A DNA stretch of 64,000 nucleotides from Atriophallophorus winterbourni (GCA_013407085.1 JACCGJ010005462.1:1-64000), one strand, 5' to 3'. Shown: positions 35,330-49,429, counted from the first letter of the stretch. Made by a program: numbers and translations. Notes: generated by a model from the sequence alone, not told the origin.

Positions 35330-38220
35330 AAATAATATCAGAAACATTAGGACGAAGATAGTTTAATATTACTTGGTGGTAAAATTTGGAATAGATCTCA
35401 TGTAATCGTCAAGTTTCGATTTGAATATAGATAAACTGTTTGAGCTTACAAAATCGGCAGGTAAGAAATTCCGAACAAAAACAACACGCACCGAATGAAA
35501 ATACCTGTGTCAGTTCCGTTTGGAGTCTGGTGTTTCAAAATTTCAACCATGACCACGGCTTTTGCTGTAATTTAGAAGTTGGAATAATAAGTCCAGGGGG
35601 TGGGAAACAGTATTAAGTATTTTGTACGCGATGATGGGATCACCTCGCATTCTCCTTTGTGCACGTGACTTCAGTACAAGTCGTCTGATTCGCTCGGCGA
35701 ATGGCGTATTTTCGAATCCATTAACAAGATTAGAGGCTCTCCGGTATATGCGTTCTAGAAGTAATATATCTTTTGGAGCCATGGTGTCCATGCTTGTGCT
35801 GAATTGTCTAGAATAGGATGTATATATTTGTGCACAAATAGAGGAAACCACCCCGGCGAAAAACGTCCGCGTTAAAATACCGAGAAGCCAAGACGCGCTT
35901 TTGTAAACAGCTTCGCATTGTAGACAATTTTTAAAACTACCGCTTATCCAGACACCCAGGTCCTTCTCTCCCGCAGTGTACTCCAGGATTTTGTTGCCGA
36001 GCTTGTATTGATAGGAAAAGCCAAAGTCTTGACTGATCAGAATGATCTTGAACTTTTGCATATTTAATGGCAGTTTATTTTACGATGAATAGTTGTACAA
36101 AGCATTCAAACCGTTTTGTAGTAAAATACAATCATCGGCATAGCTGTTTGGCCTACATACTTTTATATCGTCATCAAACAACACTATCGTACTATCATTT
36201 GGTATTGACAAATCGTTCATATATATTAGGAACAAAATTGGTCTAAGCACTGATCCTTGTGAAACACCGCAAGTGACATCGATTTTCTTGGATAATACGC
36301 CGTCCACACGAACTCTAATGTGTCTGTTACTGAGGTAATCACGGATCAATTCATATAGTCTTTCAACGCTACCATGTTTCTTTAGCTTCTTTAAAAGTAA
36401 ATTATGATCAACTCTGTTGAAAGCTTTAGAAATATCCAGGTAGCACGCATGAATACAGCCCCCCGCATCTACAACCTTCGTCCAATGGTCTAAGCTTGTC
36501 AGAAAATTTGTTAGACAAGAGTGATTTCTGTGAAATCCATGTTGGTCAACTGTCAAAATTTGTTCGTTTCCAAAGGTTGCAATATTTCTGCGGTAATTAT
36601 TCGCTCAAAAACTGTTGATTCTGAAGACAGCAATGTCACCGGCCTGTAATTTTTAACTTCAGAACGGCAACCACCTTTGTAATTGGGTAATATTTATACC
36701 AGTTTCCAGTCTGTTGTAACCACACCAGCTTGGATCAAATTATAAATTATACAGGATAGAGGTTCAAAGAGAGGCGCAGGTTTCGAGCAGCTTTGTAGTT
36801 ATCTCGTCTGATCCTGGCGATTTTTTACGTTCAAGTTTCATAAGTGCTGCGCTACCACCATCGGACTAATCAATACTTCACTCAAGGTCGGTCGGTCAAA
36901 TCGAATAATCGGTTCCTGATCAGGCTCCGTGGATTTCGGCACAAAAACGCCGGCATAAAAGTCTGCTAACAGACCATCGGTCTGATTAATGGATTTTGTG
37001 AAGCTGGAAGAAGTTTTTAGGGCAAAGACTCCTGGTTTAATATTTGACCTATCGTTAACGAGTCTATATAAGAGCTTCAGATTCTGGTGCATCTGAGAAA
37101 TCAATTGCGATTGAAAAGCTTGTTAATCATCTCGAATCCAGCTGATAACTTTGTTTCGCAGTCGTGTAAAAGATTTAGCTGTGTTGGTAGCCTTGTGAAA
37201 CTCTCATGCTATTGCTCGTTGTTCTATCCAAATTTTAGTCTAGCTTCATAGTTTAAATTTATTACGTTGAGAAGTTTTCTTCAAAACGAACATTAAATGT
37301 TCGTCCAATATTAATTGAAGGTGCTGTAAGAGAGCGCGCTAATGACTATCCGTATCGGAGTAATCCTGTTGTGTGAAACTAGTGCTATGTAACTCGGCAC
37401 CCTCCTGACGCATTTCGTTCCGTCACTGTTGCGCCTAGTGCTACAAACGTACGCGAATTCTAGGACAACGTGATCGCTTCGTCCGATTGGCGGTTTATAA
37501 ACGATATTCTCTACAGCTGAGGGATCTGATGTAAGTATTAGGTCGGTCTGATCCCCTCATACGAGTAAATCTAAATCGTGGTTATAAAGGGGTGCGTAAT
37601 AAAAGACGGCTCGAAGTTCATACTCAAGTGTCTTTGATGGATCATAATCCCGACTATAGAGCTGTGGAAAGTTGAAATACCCCATTATCAAAATTTGAGT
37701 ATTTTACCGCGTTGTTACATAGCGCAAAGCATTAACCAGTTCATTGTTTAGGTCGAAAGTTGCTGCTGGAGAATGATAGAACATTTCAATAATCCAATGG
37801 TCTCCAGAAGTAAGAGTCAGAGAGCACTAAAGTGTGTCAGGTATATCAAGGGTCACGCCGGGATACAGATATACTGGGCAAAGAGAGTTTACTTTCAGAC
37901 AATGAGGTATGAAACCATGTTTCTGTTATTGCAACTATGTCTGTCGCCGTTTCACTCAAAATCTCAGACAGTTCGATTAATTGGTTGATAAGGCTGTTTG
38001 CGTTTTCATAGATGCACTTAATCGTATTTTTCGTGGGTAATGACGGGGTGTAAACTGAAGTTATTGGCCTGACATCTCCGAAGTCGGACTTAACAAGTTT
38101 TTTTGAGTTTGAGCTCTGGTAGTCACTAGTATCAAACTGGCGGGTGGGTAGATTTGTTCCTGTTAATCTTGCTTCCGTGTCAGAATAGGAAATTTTATCA
38201 GGTTATCGATTAGGATCTAT
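35244..38220 (-). mobile_element. CR1-like LINE, nearly complete ORF2 (broken), unit 1
   Basis: Reading right to left: endonuclease start (TDIVAITETWF near 37,930), middle (GYFNFPQL), end (GRSDHVVLEF near 37,440), basic linker (QMHQNLKLLYRLVNDRSNIK near 37,090), then RT (36,556-36,080) with motif A CYLDISKAFNRVDH, motif B GVSQGSVLRPILFLIYMNDL and motif C FDDDIK instead of FADDIK. The C-terminal domain follows (36,061-35,543), then a 3' end with TA and TG runs and two TCTTGAA-type terminal repeats at 35,244. Several stops and frameshifts make it non-autonomous. It has no ORF1 or 5' UTR that I can recognise. Confidence 0.85.
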
Positions 38221-39569
38221 TTCGAAGTTGATTTTAAGCGGGTGCTCCTTCTGCTGCTAAAGCTGAAACTTTCATTTAACATTATGAATCTGAGATGTGT
38301 AAAAGGCATTGCAAATCTTTTATTGGACGGTATCGTGACTTGATACGTTGTGGAGTATGATAGTGGAAAGTGAATTATGAGGAAAGGCATGCGCTGCCAT
38401 CTTATTTGATGAATGAAATCCAAATGAATATGCTAACAAAAACATGCTATTTTAAAACCTTCATTGTCGTTGTGCATCATTTTGGACTGCCAATGAGAGT
38501 CGATTTGATAGTTCATGCTAAATACGAATTATTGCTACCCGAATCCAAATCGCTGTGAACAAACTCTATGAAAACCTGTGCATGCGCGGGAGCATCCCCC
38601 ATTCTTGTTAGTAACGGACTCAACCTAAGGTTTGCTTCTAACAAAAAGGAAATTAATAAGTTGTCGCTAACATACAATGATTAATTTACTCAAATTATAT
38701 TATATGCACGAAATGTGGGTGCATTTGCGTAATCATAACCCGAAGATCGTTCCGGAAATCGTTTTCACCATAACCATCGTTTTAGCTGAAATACAAATCA
38801 GATTTAAAAAGCTGATGGGTGTACAAGCATACACAATACATTAGGCCTTTATCGAATGAATCGTTTCCAGACTTCTTGAATATTATTACTCATCTTGTTT
38901 TTATACAATTACATTTTAAATGTTACCACCCTATGGTCATTTTTATGCTGGATTCGGTTTAGACAATTGAAAAACTTTGAATTATTTTGAATTACCACTG
39001 AGCTTTGAATTTTGAATAACTGTACACAGCATTTCGACTTTGTAAAATATAATAGCCAACACTCAATTGCTGAATTGTGTTTTATGACAGAAAACGATTT
39101 CGCTATTCCAGATTTAGCATGAGATAATCCAATTATTAGACCGAGAGACCAAAATGATGGGTTGATATCGCCAGCTTGAGAGAATCTAATCCCATTATGT
39201 GTATATAATTTCCATAGTCTTGACGTTGTTATAAGTATTTTGGATAAAAGCGAATTAGCTACAACGTATGCATATAAATAAAGGAAATATAATTCTCAAA
39301 CCCCAATCCGCTGGTTTTATTTTTATTCTTTAAATACCGAAGACAGTTCAACAAACACAAGACCTGCGTGTTATATATTGTGTTTCTCTTAGTAACAACA
39401 TGATTCTTTTGAATTGCCGGGATTAATTTAAAATAGTGTTATGTTATTATGCTCATTGAATCTTGGAGAATGAAAATTTTAAAAACTGTATACGTTTAAA
39501 TCATCCTTAAATATTGTCCCTACGATCGAAAAAAACTTTCAAATGAATAATCGCTGACTGATTCATGGT
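38221..39569. other. No recognised feature; contains the low-identity block of the duplication
   Basis: No gene seen. Between 38,780 and 39,100 the two units differ far more than elsewhere. Confidence 0.5.
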
Positions 39570-40690
39570 AAGCCGGTCACGTAGATTTAATAGGAGCACG
39601 CATTGGGTCATAGACATATATCCAGCTTAAACTCTGCGCCAGGTTTTCGGTGATTTTCCGTCATGCAGTTGAACGGGTAAATTTATTCAGGAATAATCTC
39701 GACTGAGCGAAATATTTTCAAATGAAATGTTTATTGTAAGCTATATTTAAAAATTGTTTTTACAAAAACCCTTGAGGCAAAATTGCCAATTCTCAAATTC
39801 ATTAGCGTCTAAGGTCATATCCAAACAAATTACACGAAGTATGTTAATTTTCACGCGACCCTAAATACAATTATTCGTGGGCAAATGAATAAAAAATGTA
39901 TTCACCTTATTTGGGACAAAGCATGTCATGAATTGTTGCCCAAGGGATAACATAGAGGGAGGTCAAGTCATTTAGATTATCAAGCATTTGAAAAAATAGT
40001 ATAATTTAAAATTTAGTATTAAATATGCATGAGCCTACAAAACAATATTTCATTTTCGTGCTATAAAATAAAGATTCGTGATTGAAGAATTATACGATGA
40101 AGCTAAAATTCCTGAAATTCCTCGGGATCCACGTATTTTTTATATTTTCATTGAACTTACATCTCCCGATCAAGTCGGTTTGAAGGAGAAGCAAAATCAG
40201 TTACAACTATAAAGTATGGTGGATAAATGTCGCTCTGAGAAACATGTTTCGGCAATTTCGCGTTTCAAGATCATGTGTATAAACGGAATCACTATTGTTT
40301 TTTATTAATCGTGGGGAATCTTATAATTGTTCAACATATAATTTCGGTTCTTTTATTTGAGTATATTTTCATTTAGTTACGAAAATATTTCTGAGGTTGA
40401 AACGATTTACAGATTGCATGCACGGACTGAATAAAAGATCTGATCGCGTTTTATTTTGCTGTTCGACATTTGATAAGGGACAAAATGACTCCCTGTTTGC
40501 AGACTGGTATAAAATTCACCGAAATATCAGAGTGGATGGAACACCATATTTCATTTTCTGTTGGTTAAAGATTTATCATGACACAAGAGTTTTGGGTTAA
40601 AATCTAAATTTTAAATGATCAAATGCGCGAGTCTTATGTAGTATTCAACTTCGAATGTTGGTGGGATCTTTTGGATATATCGTACGGTTA
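39570..40690 (+). repeat. Dispersed repeat R, uninterrupted copy
   Basis: Collinear with 22,155-22,524 plus 23,816-24,560 without the Gypsy insert. The 9.5-kb duplication ends inside it at 40,202. Confidence 0.8.
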
Positions 40691-40815
40691 CCGCGCGCCT
40701 GAAGCTGGGCAGCCCTAAAAAACATGGTGCCATCTAGCCACGGTCTGCTATCCTCATGCAGTGCATGAGAGGTTAGTAGCCAACAAAATTTCGAATTGTA
40801 TATTTTAGCACTTGG
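40690..40815 (+). repeat. Short dispersed repeat S, copy 2
   Basis: Contains GGGCAGCCC, TAGCCACGGTCTGCTATCCT and GTTAGTAGCCAACAAAAT. It follows repeat R directly. The stretch 40,816-41,462 holds nothing recognised. Confidence 0.55.
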
Positions 40816-41462
40816 ACTATCCTTGCTATTTGTTCAGCTTGTACACTGTGTGCTTCGACTGTATCGAATACTTGATTAAGCCGCAAGCAACAAATCGAAG
40901 TTCAAAATCGGATTAATAATCCTGTATCCATGTCAAGAAACTGCGAACCACAACGAGATTCAACGATCGCTGTAGCAGTAAGCTGTTTTTAATACGTTCG
41001 GTTTTAGACATTTCCATGTAACAAGAATGTATAGGGTATAAGTTATCCATGGCTCAAGCCCAGTTTTCTTTGTATAATAATAGATTGAATAGACAGGAGT
41101 GTCTTGTTCGAAATTTCCATGCTGTACAATTTTAAGAAAAATATGAATTCGAATTTAATCTATATGTTTTATAAGATAATCAGCAACAAATCGTTCGAGA
41201 AGTTTAGGTTAAGCTGGCAAAAATTTGACTCGTGTGAAGTTAGGCAGATCTGATCATGTTTGTGCAACCAGCACGAAACTGTTCGTTGGGTGTGTCATAG
41301 AAATGCGTGGAAATCTGCATTATGTTTCACGGTTATGGGTGTAAACACATTATACAAGTGTTTGGACAATTCAGATTAAACAGGTTGGTAGAACCAGCCT
41401 TATCCAAATTTGACATACAAGCGCAGCTTGTTTACAATTCTTCCACTGCTGTTTAAATAAAA

Positions 41463-44400
41463 CACGATTAGCTTCACCATTACATTACGGGAGATAAAAG
41501 CGATGTCCTGTATTGCGTTTATTTGTCATCTCGGAGCAAAGATAACATAAAATACGCGGTCGTTTGGGTAAAACGTCCTAGAGGAAAATTCAGCGATTTC
41601 GTTTACGGTATCGAAAGCGGTGAAGATAGATCTGATCTTATTAAGTAAACGGAAACACTTGGTTTAACCTGGCAATACTGTTCATGTTCGGGAGAGAAAA
41701 CTTTGGGTTCCCATCACGTTTATTTACAAGATTGATTCGATGCTTTTCGCTGTTCTCCTGGAGTTTTCTTATAACTTTGTTGCTCAGCAAATGGTAGGAT
41801 TCTCAGGATTGAGATGTTGCTGGTAATATGTGAGTCTTCCATGCAAATTTCTAACTTATATCAATTTCCGTTTTCGACTACTATTTACGAATATGAATCT
41901 ATTTTTCAGTATTTTGAAACATATTTTGAGTGCATATCTATTTAGTTGTCGATCTTCTCCTTTATCGTTGACAAACAGTGTTGGACATCAGTGTGAATCG
42001 GATCTCAGTTGGTTAATTATTGATGCCCTTTAGATTATGCAAGCCTGTCGATCGTTCTTATCATTTTCTGATCGTCACTTGCTTATTTCGCTTCTAACGA
42101 ATTCACTACATCATCACTGCATGAAACAATCTGCTGATTTCCCCCAGTAAATTTACATTGTAATCTTCGTCAGCGAAATATGCCCGGTAAATCACACAAA
42201 CAACACAATGTCCACCTGTTGCTAATTTTTTGCGAACATCACAGTGTGACTTTCAGTTTAAAATCTGTCCGTGATTTATCTGAAATTGAGGTGTCGATTA
42301 TTATATTTGCCAACACCTCCTCTACGTTCCCTACGATAACGAGGAGAAGAAATGTGTGTTCGGACAGGTTGACCATAAAATCGTATCAAAAAGTGGCTTT
42401 GAATCAATAATCGATTAGCAATTTGGCAGCAGTTACAAATATATCAGTGGATAAGTGGGTAAACATAGTTATACTTGAATGCCACAGTTACATAATGTTC
42501 GTACAACGAACCACTATGTTCAAAACACAGAATCACATAGCGATTCTTGGTGAAGCACTCAAGGCGCTTATGTATGACCGAAGTGATGTGTTGCTCACAT
42601 CCCCGAAATTACACTCCATACCGGTTTCTGGCTGTATACCGCCATCGTGGTTCGTTGTTCAAACCCTATGCAACAGTAGCATTCAAGAATAACCTTGTTT
42701 ACCATTTATCCACTGTTTCAAGGCTCACTGAACCTAATCTTACTGTCTCGACCTGATAACGGCAAACAGCCAGAAACCGGTAGTGGTGCGTATGAGATGG
42801 GGATGTGAGCAACACATAACTGTGGTCAAGTGAACATCATTTTGCGTACTCCAGTATCAAATCTTTTTCTGTGGTATTTCTAAACGCGAGGTGCTGACCA
42901 TAATAGAGAAACATGTTTCGAAAATTCTTCTTGTTGATTAAACCAAGATTCGGTTACGAGTGTCAGAAGTGGTGAATATTTTTCGTGAAACTCGATTAGC
43001 TCCAGTAATTTAACTTTAAACAATATCCATTTGTGCACATTTAATGTTTGATCTGGAAAAAAGTGTTTGCTGGTTGGTATGTTATCAGCTAAGTTGAGTA
43101 TCTGGCAAAGATGGCGGCGCTTAAGCTTATGGGTGTATTACTTCGCCGACTCCGTTATAGTCGGTCGACTTCCTTTATTGGATCATTATTCTCCGCATCG
43201 CGATTAATAGTATTACAGGTTTCGGAAAATTCCGGGAAAGCGAATGCTTTCAGCAATTTATTGATAAATTTGTTCACTCAAAAGGTTTGTCTAAGATGCT
43301 TCCAATTGACAGGTACGGTGTCCGCCATAATGCTTGCCAATTTTTTTCATCGTAAATGTACGTGGACCCTTGCTCTTGTAATTAGGTGACTTTGGGTTCT
43401 ACAAGTATTGGTCATTGCTGCATTGCTGCTTGGGTATGCATTAATAATAAATCTCCAATGTGGTTTATGAGGTTTTGAATTTTCATTATATTTCCTAACT
43501 GCTGGCAGCTTCTGGTACACTTAACAGAGAAATGATGCGCTTTTCGCGATCGTTTATTTTGTATTGAATTCTTTTCGGTGTCAATTGTACCTACTCTGTC
43601 GTAGGTAAAATCAGCGGTGATTGACAATAATTTAATAATTTTGTACTGAGTTTGATATGCCGGGATGCTATAATTACGGTTTAGGGCAGGACACTTTGGA
43701 GTGAAAGCTCGTAAGATTATCCGCTGTCTCTTGAACTGTTAGACTCATTCCATGTTTTGACATGAGCGAAAATCTCTGGTTTTACTTTGTTTCTTTCATT
43801 CACAATTTCGTGCATTAATTTCGGATTATATTCCATTCTTTCCACCACGCGTTGCTCGTACGGATGTTTGTCGCTAAACATTACCATATTATCCATTCTC
43901 AGCCTTGAATGCAAACCAGGGTTATTAAATCAGCAACATTCTAGCTATTGTTTGATTGTTAACCGTTGGCTCTCGAGTTACTATAGGAAAATTAAATGCC
44001 TCTTCATTTTTCGGTAACATGTTCCGAGTTGTAGTTTTATATGGAGATTAGATGTGGCCCAGTAAGCGAATATTATGCACAGTCTCCAAAGTAGCTTAAC
44101 TGATATTTTTGTAACTGCTGCCAAATTGCTAATTGATTATTGATTCAAAGCCACTTTTTGATACGATTTTATGGTCAACCTGTTCGAACACACATTTCTT
44201 TTCCTCGTTATCGTAGGGGACGTAGAGGAGGTGTTGGTATATATAATGATCGACACCTCAATTTCAGATAAATCACGGACAGATTTTAAACTGAAAGTCA
44301 CACTGTGATGTTCGCAAGAATTAGCAACAGGTGGACATTGTGTTGTTGGTGTGATTTACCGGGCATATTTCGCTGACAAAGATTACAATGTAAATTAACT

Positions 44401-45397
44401 GGGGGAAAATCAGCAGATTGTTTCATGCAGTGATGATGTAGTGAATTCGTTAGAAGCGAAATAAGCAAGTGACGATCAGAAAATGATAAGAACGATCGAT
44501 AGGGTTGCATTATCAAAAGGGCATCAAGAATTCACCGAGTGAGCACCGATTCACACCTATGTCCATCAATGTTTGTCAACGATAAAAAGAAGATCTACAA
44601 CTAAATAGATATGCACTCAAAATGTTTCAAAATACTGAAAAATAGATTCATATTCGTGAATAGTAGTCGAACACGGAAATTGATATAAGTTAGAAATTTG
44701 CATGGAAGACTCACATATTACCAGCAACATCTCAATCCTGAGAATCCTACCGTTTTCTGAGCAACAAAGTTATAAGAAAACTCCAGGAGAACAGAGAAAA
44801 GCATCGAATCAATCTTGTAAATAAACGTGATGGGAACCCAAAGTTCTCTCTCCCAGAACATGAACAGTATTGCCAGGTTAAATCAAGTGTTTCCGTTTAC
44901 CTAATAGGATCAGATCTATCTTCACTGCTTTCGATACCGTAAACGAAATCGCTCAATTTTCCTCTAGAACGTTTGACCCAAACGACCGCGTATTTCATGT
45001 TATCTTTGCTCCGAGATGACAAATAAACGCAATACAGGACATCGCTTTTATCTCCCGTAATGTAATGGTGAAGCTAATCGTGTTAAATTCAAACAAATCA
45101 CCAGGTTTTGATGAACTGAAACCGGTTTTTTTAAAACATTGCGCCCATTCTCAATTATCTCCGCTTTGTGATGTTTTAACTTGTCATTGTGTTCTAGCAT
45201 GGTTCCTATTGACTGAAAAATTGGATTAATCACTCCGATATACAAAGACTTTTCGATGGTTGTCAATCCCGCAGCGCTTTTGGGGATAAGCTCCTTATTA
45301 CAAAAAAGCTCTAATGGCGCGCGACTGATACATCCTCTGAAAACATTATTCAGAATCTTGAGATGCAGGAGCGAGTTTTTCAGGTCTCGTTGAATGG
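41463..45397 (-). repeat. 3.9-kb unit, copy 2 (inverted relative to 25,683-29,595)
   Basis: Full-length reverse complement of the first unit. It includes the CR1 endonuclease-linker-RT pieces at 41,463-42,430 (plus) and 45,397-44,130 (minus) and the linker piece at 43,914-43,680 (minus). Like copy 1 it is itself palindromic. Confidence 0.85.
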
Positions 45398-45487
45398 CTA
45401 CCGGCGCCTCAACCTGGGCAGCCTCAGTTAATAAGGTGCCTTCTCGACACGGTCTGCTATACTTATTGTGTACCTGGGGATTAGGAA
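45390..45487 (+). repeat. Short dispersed repeat S, copy 3
   Basis: It sits exactly between the inverted 3.9-kb unit and duplication unit 2, so the unit 2 left breakpoint abuts it. Confidence 0.5.
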
Positions 45488-47756
45488 CCAAAAGTCAGCT
45501 TCATGGTTGTCTTCGTCTCGTCGCTGTGTTTCAGAGCACTGCAGACTTAATCGAACAGGCGACTAACAAGGCAACTCTCTTCCTACGGAGCTTGGTAGGC
45601 GACGTTTTAATTTAGTGCGTTCTTTGGATACTGGTCTATTGAGTATAGCTGCGGAAGTTTGAAGTCCACGATGATATTTGCATATAACACACTTCGTGAC
45701 TAGCTTTGGGGGATATTACTGTATTCATTACGGTCTCATGCACGGGATGTTTGTCATGTGACACATGCTTAACAAACTGATGGCGTTGGGTCACTGTTCA
45801 TATCTTATGTTGACTGGTCCAGGTTCCAATGTCTTACAGAAAAGTATTTGACGTGGTGACGAAACCTTAAGCAGAACAACATCAAATTTGCCATGTGAAT
45901 CTGTTTAGCAATCTTGGTATATCGCGTGCATATATCCGCAAAGTTTGAACCACGATATGCAAAATGTGTTACTGATTCGAGGATGTGACACCGATGATTA
46001 GTGGCGATACAGTATTTTGACAAAGAACATCAGTGTTGTTCTTTTATATTTTCATTCCGAATTCAGTCTTTTTTGGGTAGAATCACTGAGCTGCACAATA
46101 AAACTTATTTTGTGTTGAGCAATCAGTATTTTTTCTTTAACTCAAACACTTTTGCTCACTTACTTGCCACAAACGAAACACAGATTGTTTCGTTTTCGTA
46201 CAGTGAGCGAGGAAATCTGTGAGAAAATGATTCGCCTATTTATAATCATTGAAGAATACCACATGTACACATTTATCTGTAAATCTCCGTTCCACATCAT
46301 ACTAGTTTCATGGACTAAAACATTGTATTCGTGAATAATGTTACACTCACATCAAATAATTCGTTTTTATACCAATTCTTTAAAATACAAACAGATACAG
46401 GTGTAGTTGTGGATGCACATGTTGAAGGTGGCAATTAAGATTAAATACACGTTGCTTGAAACGCTATAAAGATAATCGAAGATCTGAACCGTTCATTCAT
46501 TTATTTTTGCGAGCTAAACGATATCCTGTGATAATGTCGAAAGTGAACTTCAATTTCCTGCATATTAGTCAATGTAGGTGCATTAATCATGACTTTCGTT
46601 TTGATAGAAGCAAACTTTAGGCTTGGGCCGCTATTAGAAAAATGGTGGGTGCTCTCCGCACGTTCTCAGTGTTTCGTTCAGTACACCAAACCACCGATCA
46701 ATGACATAAACACATGTCTATTCCGTTAGGTGCAGCCCATGAAAAATATGATTCTTGTTTTACCACTGTGCATCGCGACATCACCGAACACGACGTTGTC
46801 ATTTAGGCTTATTTCGTACTAGTCAGTATGCTTGAAACCGATGAGAAATAAAGAAAGCTTATAGCTAGAAGCGGGGATACGTAACTATTGGCAACGTACA
46901 CATCGATGTGTCAAAACACATTTGGCCAAAACAGAGTAGCAATCGATAAAGTTTCTATTATTTTCACTTTCTCGATCGAAATCTCTGTACCTCGAAAAAG
47001 AGAAATAATGTTTTTTATGGATATTACTTCTAAAATTTCAAATTAAAACTATCTGACTAAACTGTGGTTATTGCTCCATTGGCTTAATCTACATTAAAAT
47101 TAGTTTTGAAGTGCTTGATATCCGGATTGAGTGTTTAGAAGTTTGCAACCTTAGGTTAATTAACTTCAAGTGGTTTACCATGTTTGTTTGTATCATTGAT
47201 GCTAAAGTTTATTTATTGCGTATAATTTTTGAACTGTTTTAATCAACACATAACGTATTTATCTAATGGATGCGAATTTCATAAAACCACGCGTCAGTCG
47301 TGTTTGCTAAGAAAGCTAGAAATTTCGAGGGATATGCTCGAAACTTGTGCTTCATTATTATCACTTATCGATTGACCTGCGTACTACGGAACATGTTGGT
47401 CTAGCAATGCACATTTATTAGCGATTTCAATGATCAATTCAGACATTTCATTGCATTGTTTGAAAAGGGGTTTGTGCTATTCTTCAAATTTGTTTTACCA
47501 ATTTCGAGCTCATTAAACCATTTCTGAAACGTTTCAATCATTGTTCTGCTGGATCTAAAATTTGTTTGCAAACAGCTCGAAACTGTTCGTGGGCATCGTG
47601 TATGTATGAATGTATGAATGTTTGAATGCTAATTGGCTAGTGAATTCCGCCAATGATATTGAGTCATAAATATTTATTTAACCGTTCAGGCATGTTTTTC
47701 CGTAATATCTTAATAGATTTGTCATAGAATCTAACAATTTTATTGAGTAGATCACT

Positions 47757-49165
47757 ATGCGAAATTCATTTATTGTTTTTGAAATGCAAACACTACACAT
47801 ATTTCTACTGTTATTCACTTCACACGCGATCGATATATGCCCAACTGGATTCACTCTGGTGAACCAAGACACGTGTATAATTAAATTAAGCGACCGCATT
47901 TCCTATTGCGAAGGGCATGACGTTTGCTACAATCAAACTCTCGTTAAAGACAAGCAAATGTTCATGGTGGGAAAGAACGCTAATTCTCTTTTGCAATATC
48001 AACAGGATGTTCCGATTCATACAGCGTTGCACGGATTTCTTGACAATCCTGGAACATCCCCCACGGGTTGGAGGTACCATGAACCCGGCGTGGATGGGGT
48101 CATCACTGCAAACACATTGCAATGGAGACCAAACAATCCGGATGGAGACAGTAATCCCATAGTTGAAGCCAGATTTGATGGGCTTAACGACGTCAATCAA
48201 GAAAATACCCGGCGAAGTCTCTACTGTGAATTATCGAAATCACCTCCACCTAGTCGAACGAATCGTGTGCTTTTTGATAAGAACTATCCTACGAATTTAA
48301 GATTGTCTTCAATGTTTGCATCCGGAACCATTGGTTGTTTCACTTACGAGGATGATTCAACCTTAATTCGGTGCTCGTTCAGGTGAGAAGCTTCTAATTT
48401 TTAGTTAATTGAATAGCGTTCAATTACTTAACAAACGAGAGCTTGTATGTATTACGGATATTTCTTTGTAGATTCACGTTAGCAAATGTCTCCAGCTCCC
48501 AGTTAAAGACGAGAAATTACGGAGAAGTAAAATAAAACTAATGATAATTCATTGAGTGGTTGGAACCAGTACTAGCTGCTGAAGTATAGACTGACATTAG
48601 AAGATATGTTCCAACTTATCTCGGCTTGTGTAATAGATAACCCTTATGCGATTGCATGAATGTCGAATCATTTAATAATCATTTCAAGCAAAATATTAAG
48701 GTACGTTTCATTCCGCACAAACTTTCGTGTAGATTAAAGTTGAGGCTGAGCCGAGGTTGTACTTTCGATCCTTGCTGTTTTGAGGCCATTCTGATCATGC
48801 ACATTACCGTCCTGTCATCCTCTGTGTTGGGAAATGATATGATGAATGAGCTATTAACTGCTCAACTTTAGCCATAGGTACAACATAGAGTAAATTATAC
48901 AGCTTGATGTAAATATCGCAAACACCATTTTAATCGAATGAGTTATCGTGAATTTTAACATAAGGTTTCTCTGATACTGCTTTTTTCCATAACGATATTG
49001 CCTTTTTCGTTTTAAATCGATAGATGTGGAGCGGATCCGACATGTCGATCCTTCTATTTCGATTCAACTTCGAAAAAATGTTACCTTGCACGGCACGTGG
49101 ATTCACGCTTGCCTGATTCTGCTGGCACGAGTGGTAACTGGGTTCGATATGGAAAACGGCCTTGA
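47757..49165 (+). CDS. Secreted C-type-lectin-like / PAN-apple protein, copy 2 (two exons)
   Basis: Join 47757-48382 and 49024-49165, 255 residues. The predicted protein is identical to copy 1, with the same signal peptide, lectin-like region, phase-2 intron and PAN/apple Cys set. In the coding sequence I find three base differences from copy 1, all synonymous and all in the last 60 bases of exon 1 (Phe TTT/TTC, Leu CTA/TTA, Ser TCT/TCG). The intron also carries a few changes. Both genes keep intact splice sites and frames, so both could be expressed. An over-split assembly of two alleles is the main alternative to a true paralogue. Confidence 0.8.
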
Positions 49166-49429
49166 AAACATTTGCACCTCTAATCTCATTCAGGACTACA
49201 TTATTTTAAGGCATCACGCATAAACACAACTCAATATAATTTGTGTGCTACTTTGTTTCAATGTTTATTCAACCGTTGTATTGTCCAATACATTTATTGC
49301 AATTATATATACAATAAGCTATGTATGCATATACTACTTATAAATATGAGGTGTGTAATGAAACAGCATGCTAATGAGCTTTTTTGTTCATCATCCTAAA
49401 TACATTTGTTTACACACACGCGTTTGACA

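Larger units (their letters stand above)
30696..40202 (+). repeat. 9.5-kb direct duplication, unit 1
   Basis: It matches 45,488-54,982 at an offset of 14,792 up to the microsatellite near 35,270 and 14,761 after about 36,800. The first 100 bp differ by roughly 9%, the block 30,800-38,700 by under about 1%, a block near 38,780-39,100 by about 15%, and the remainder again only slightly. Flanking repeats continue across both ends of this unit, so it looks like the parent copy. Confidence 0.9.

Noticed and set aside
45048..45491. A 147-codon minus frame with relatives at 25.7-26.0 and 29.6-29.9 kb.
   Set aside because: It is antisense to the CR1 RT start and runs into repeat S; its persistence reflects coding constraint on the other strand and recent copying.
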